This document shows, piece after piece, positions 60,652 through 64,000 of a DNA stretch of 64,000 nt; within the stretch, counting starts at the first letter, position 1, and every line of letters starts with the position of its first letter. Origin of the DNA: a candidate division FCPU426 bacterium (GTDB lineage Bacteria > Oederibacteriota > Muellerivitia > Muellerivitales > Muellerivitaceae); NCBI GenBank assembly GCA_027452205.1, contig DAIDGV010000024.1, positions 404,750 through 468,749 of the forward strand, given 5' to 3'. A program made the translations under genes and the position numbers. The notes under the pieces are model-generated. The model had not been told where the DNA came from, ran no database searches, and was given only the letters and a program-made list of their open reading frames with translations.

Positions 60652-61761
60652 CTAATTCGAACCTTCGAGTTTATTCAGGTTGTGGCGCGCCACTTCATCC
60701 TTGGGTTCAATGCGCAGGGCGATGCCATAATATTTTTCCGCCAGGTCCAGGTCCTTCTCATAAAACTGATAGATAATGCCTAGGGTCTTGGCGGCCTCGG
60801 CGAAATAAAAACTGGGTGTGGTCGGGTCCTGGGTCTCCACGACTTGCTGGAGGGGCCGGATGGCTTGATGGTAATGGCCCTTGCCATAGAGTTGGATGCC
60901 CTTCCAATAGACTTCTTCGGTGTCAGTAACGTTCACATCGATCTCATGGATAAGCTTTTGCGCGGTGCGGGTGGTGGGATCGATCCGCAAGGCGTTTTCG
61001 CAATAGCTCCGGGCCAGCTTCGCGTCCGGCTTGTTGAACTTATAAATGACCCCCAGCATAGCGTTAGCCTCGGCGTAATAAAAATAGGGAATGGTCTTGT
61101 CCTGGATGGTGAGGGCTTCTTTCAGGTATTCGATAGCCTGGTCATATTCTTTTGCTTGATAACTCTCGATACCCGCGTGATAAAGATCGAGCATGGTCAA
61201 CTCGCTATCGCCCCTGTAGACAGAACCCTTGCGGCTGGCGGTAGGCACTTTCTTTTTCACGTTTGTACCTGATAAGGAGGTGTCGATTTCGAACTCGCCG
61301 TTGCCGCCCGACGCGGAGGGGCCTTGACTGCCCGATCCTTGTTCACCCTGATCGGCCCGCGAATTGTTTTTGGAAGTATCCAAAGAGGAAATACTTTTGC
61401 CTCGGGAGCCTCGCCCACTCTGACGGTCGGACCCATTGCCGCCACCGGTCTCTGTCGCTATTTGGGGTGTGGCGGTAGGAGCGGGCGAAGATACTTGATC
61501 CTCATCCGAAAGTCCGGAGACTTCCTTGATCTTTCCCGCAGAACTTTTTGCTTTTTGAGCGTTGATCGTAGGCGCTAAGGGATCCTCCACCCCCAGCCAA
61601 ACGGTGGAGATGATCGGCGTTCCAGTAATGGCTAATTGAGGTGTGGGACTGAAAGTCGGCGTAAAGGTCTCGAATTGAGCCCAAGCGGAAAGCGGCAAGA
61701 GCGCGCAAAAAAGAGCGCCGAGTAGTACGACATGAAAATGAGCGACGGGACTTTTTTCCAT
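60652..61761 (-). CDS. Secreted TPR-repeat protein
   Basis: Signal peptide plus TPR-like repeats 'AIEYLKEALTIQDKTIPYFYYAEANAMLGVIYKF' and 'AIRPLQQVVETQDPTTPSFYFAEAAKTLGIIYQF'. Confidence 0.75.
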   Translation of the reverse strand: MEKSPVAHFHVVLLGALFCALLPLSAWAQFETFTPTFSPTPQLAITGTPIISTVWLGVEDPLAPTINAQKAKSSAGKIKEVSGLSDEDQVSSPAPTATPQIATETGGGNGSDRQSGRGSRGKSISSLDTSKNNSRADQGEQGSGSQGPSASGGNGEFEIDTSLSGTNVKKKVPTASRKGSVYRGDSELTMLDLYHAGIESYQAKEYDQAIEYLKEALTIQDKTIPYFYYAEANAMLGVIYKFNKPDAKLARSYCENALRIDPTTRTAQKLIHEIDVNVTDTEEVYWKGIQLYGKGHYHQAIRPLQQVVETQDPTTPSFYFAEAAKTLGIIYQFYEKDLDLAEKYYGIALRIEPKDEVARHNLNKLEGSN

Positions 61762-61907
61762 TAGCTTCCTCCTGGATCGTGTTAAAGAAGGTCTTATGGA
61801 AATAAGCGGTCTTAATAAGTCGATCGAAAAAGCTTCAAATCAAATTGGTTAAATGGTTACCTAAAAGTAATTATACTCTTTTTTTGAAAGGACAAGCTCT
61901 CTGCCCA

Positions 61908-61943
61908 TAAAAAAAGCCGCCCCTTTGCAGGAAGCGGCTTGAT
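61908..61943 (-). terminator. Rho-independent terminator
   Basis: Minus strand AAGCCGCTTCCTGCAAAGGGGCGGCTTTTTTTAT, downstream of the 62032..63084 gene. Confidence 0.7.
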
Positions 61944-62031
61944 CAAAAAAAAACAGGTTTACCCCACGATTTCCTTTGGAAATCTTTGGAGTCGAGATTT
62001 CTTTTTATCATTGTTTAAATGACCAAAAACC

Positions 62032-63084
62032 TCATTTTTTCTTTTTGGAAGCAGCCTTGGATTTGCCCAGCTTCTTAAAGAAGTCGCCCATGCGCTTCCA
62101 GCATTCTTGCGGTCTTTCGCTGGTCAATAAGGAATAGGATTCGCAGGCTCGGAATCCCCAAGCGGCGATATTCTTCACGCCGGCTTTTTCCCACATTTCC
62201 AAGGCTTGGGTGATATCCGGCTCGTCCTGTTTGCGCAGGCCATAGAGCTGGATCCAGCCTTGCGGTTCCTTGTGGTTGCGTTTGGCGATGTCGACGATCT
62301 TGCGGGCGAAGGTATCCACAAAACCCTCCAAGGGATCACGGCGACCTGTGGCGTAAGGTCTTTGTTTCCAGTAAGGGTCAGTGGCCAGGATGTCCACATC
62401 AGGTAACTTCGCCAACTTTTCCCACATGGGATTGGGCCAACGGTTGTCGTTGGGCAGCAAACAAACCGCGTTCTTCATCTTGGGGTTCACCTTCTTGGTA
62501 GTGCTGGTCGCGAAACGCAGGAATTCCACCAAGGTCAGGTCGCGGAACTCCTCGACCTCCGGGGTCCAATGGTTGGGATAGGTCTTGTGGAAATGTTCCT
62601 TGAATTCGGCCTGGCAGACCGAGCAATGGCAGGAGAACTCGTTCTTGTTGCTCACCCGGTCGTTCCACTCGGCGATCCAAAGGTGCGGTTCGTCCCAGAA
62701 GAGCACATCGCCGCCGGCGTAAGCGCAGGCTTCGATCCAGCTCTTGATGTATTCCTTGAATTTCGGCTGGCGCAGGCAGGCGAAGCCCACCTTTTCGCCG
62801 GTGGAAAGCACCTGGCAGGCGTCAGGGTATTGCATGACGAAACGGGAATAACACTCGCCGCCGAAGACCCCGCCGATGGCCCAGGGGCTGTAATAGACCT
62901 CAAAACCCATCTTGTGGCTCATCTCGGTGATGCGTTTCATGTTCTCTTTGTTGTAATAGAGGTCCACTTCATCAAAAGTATGGAGGACGAAGTTGCAACC
63001 CTGTTTCTTGATCTCTTTAAGGTCCTTTTCCACGTGTTCCAAGATGCGGGTTGAAAAATAGCTGGTGCCTAACTTATAGCTCAT
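62032..63084 (-). CDS. Hypothetical TIM-barrel, glycoside-hydrolase-like protein
   Basis: 'CNFVLHTFDEVDLYYNKENMKRITEMSHKMGFEVYYSPWAIGGVFGGE', 'GGDVLFWDEPHLW', 'CHCSVCQAEF'. Confidence 0.55.
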   Translation of the reverse strand: MSYKLGTSYFSTRILEHVEKDLKEIKKQGCNFVLHTFDEVDLYYNKENMKRITEMSHKMGFEVYYSPWAIGGVFGGECYSRFVMQYPDACQVLSTGEKVGFACLRQPKFKEYIKSWIEACAYAGGDVLFWDEPHLWIAEWNDRVSNKNEFSCHCSVCQAEFKEHFHKTYPNHWTPEVEEFRDLTLVEFLRFATSTTKKVNPKMKNAVCLLPNDNRWPNPMWEKLAKLPDVDILATDPYWKQRPYATGRRDPLEGFVDTFARKIVDIAKRNHKEPQGWIQLYGLRKQDEPDITQALEMWEKAGVKNIAAWGFRACESYSLLTSERPQECWKRMGDFFKKLGKSKAASKKKK

Positions 63085-63169
63085 GCGAAAGCTCCTTCAG
63101 GGATAGCATCGATCCTATTGATGCTTTTACGGAAAACGGCGCACATCTTAGCTTTTTGCCCGCCAATAG

Positions 63170-63195
63170 AAAAGGCCCTCTCTGGGGCCATTTTT
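63170..63195 (-). terminator. Rho-independent terminator
   Basis: Minus strand GGCCCCAGAGAGGGCC-TTTTCT. Confidence 0.65.
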
Positions 63196-63203
63196 AAGGG
63201 AAG

Positions 63204-64000
63204 TTAGCGGACCCGGAATTGCAGGTTACGCAAAATAAGCCGCCCCGAACCCTGGCCGCCCGGGATGAAAAAATCCACGGTGGAAAGACCCTGCAGGTCC
63301 AAGATCTTGTTCCCCTTTTGGTTGCCAAAGGCGGTCCGTAATTCTAGATCCTCGAAATGGACGGTGTAGGTTTGCCAGTGGCCGGTGCCGGTAAAAGAAG
63401 GAAAAGAATAGGATTCGCCATCGGCGCCATTCATCGCTTGGGTCAGGTCCTTGGCACCGCTTTCGGTCAGAAAAACCTCGAAGGTCAGGCCCATTGGCGC
63501 GAAAGCCTCGAAAACCAGCAGGTTATAGCCCGTCAGGTCCACCGCTTGTTTGTCCAGAAGGGGCGGCACATTGGGATAACAGCTGATCCCGCAGCCCCAG
63601 CCGCCCCCGGAGTCATAATCCATGGCCAAGGGTCCGTTGGATAGGTCCAGGGTGACCGTGCCATTGTGGCTATCGTCGCCCCAGGTGGAAACAGGCGCGG
63701 AAGAGGTTATCCGTAAGAAGTCCCGCGTGTTGGGGATCTTCATCCCGGCCCCGGCTTGCCGGTACTGGGCGTCCTGGGCCGGTTCGAAATGGTCCGGCAG
63801 GGGTGAGGTTGAGTTCTTATGCAGGTCCGCAGCCAAAAGGTTCAACGCGGTATGTTTCTCGGTGAGCAGGGTGTAGGGCTTGTCATGGATATCCACCAGG
63901 CCATAGTCGCAGGCCTCGCCATCAAAACGGCCCTGAGGGGATTCGTCGGACCATTCGAACCAGTGAAGACCCACGATATAGGGAAGGTTGAGGGATTGAT
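63204..64000 (-). CDS. Beta-galactosidase/agarase-like glycoside hydrolase C-terminus plus CBM-like module, truncated by window edge
   Basis: In-frame upstream 'SLNLPYIVGLHWFEWSDESPQGRFDGEACDYGLVDIHDKPYTLLTEKH'; C-terminal beta-sandwich-like domain; no stop before the window end. Confidence 0.65.
   Translation of the reverse strand, partial: QSLNLPYIVGLHWFEWSDESPQGRFDGEACDYGLVDIHDKPYTLLTEKHTALNLLAADLHKNSTSPLPDHFEPAQDAQYRQAGAGMKIPNTRDFLRITSSAPVSTWGDDSHNGTVTLDLSNGPLAMDYDSGGGWGCGISCYPNVPPLLDKQAVDLTGYNLLVFEAFAPMGLTFEVFLTESGAKDLTQAMNGADGESYSFPSFTGTGHWQTYTVHFEDLELRTAFGNQKGNKILDLQGLSTVDFFIPGGQGSGRLILRNLQFRVR

Overview
This window reads as the chromosomal replication-origin neighbourhood of an uncultivated-looking diderm bacterium; the diderm call rests on a BtuB-type outer-membrane receptor. 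The core cluster is oriC-like DNA, dnaA, dnaN, then rpmH-rnpA-yidD-yidC-jag-mnmE-mnmG-rsmG-recF-dciA-gyrB-gyrA. An unusually large cobalamin (B12) block sits between dnaN and rpmH: cobO, cobQ, cobC/D-like, cbiB, two BtuF-like proteins, cbiA, btuB, cbiX, cobS, cobT, cobU and a class I ribonucleotide reductase (nrdAB). bluB and btuCD lie on the other side of dnaA. Three cobalamin riboswitches are readable, upstream of btuDC, nrdA and btuB. Left of the origin are cytochrome bd oxidase (cydAB), a one-piece MrfA-helicase/MrfB-exonuclease fusion, a decayed bluB 3' fragment and two AT-rich ORFs. Right of gyrA are a degenerate histidine kinase with a long Pro/Ala tail overlapping gyrA, a thioesterase, a GAF/HD-GYP protein, a SulP transporter, a MerR-controlled acr3-arsC arsenic operon, TPR proteins and glycoside-hydrolase-like genes. 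The main candidates for follow-up are the B12/RNR block inside the origin cluster, a tandem Fis-like HTH protein in the cob operon with a paired repeat upstream, two parS-like sites without adjacent parAB, the gyrA-coupled pseudokinase, oppositely charged N-terminal tails on GyrA and GyrB, and the near-leaderless MerR/ars unit. No tRNA, rRNA, CRISPR or intact transposase was recognised. All assignments come from reading the sequence; no searches were run.
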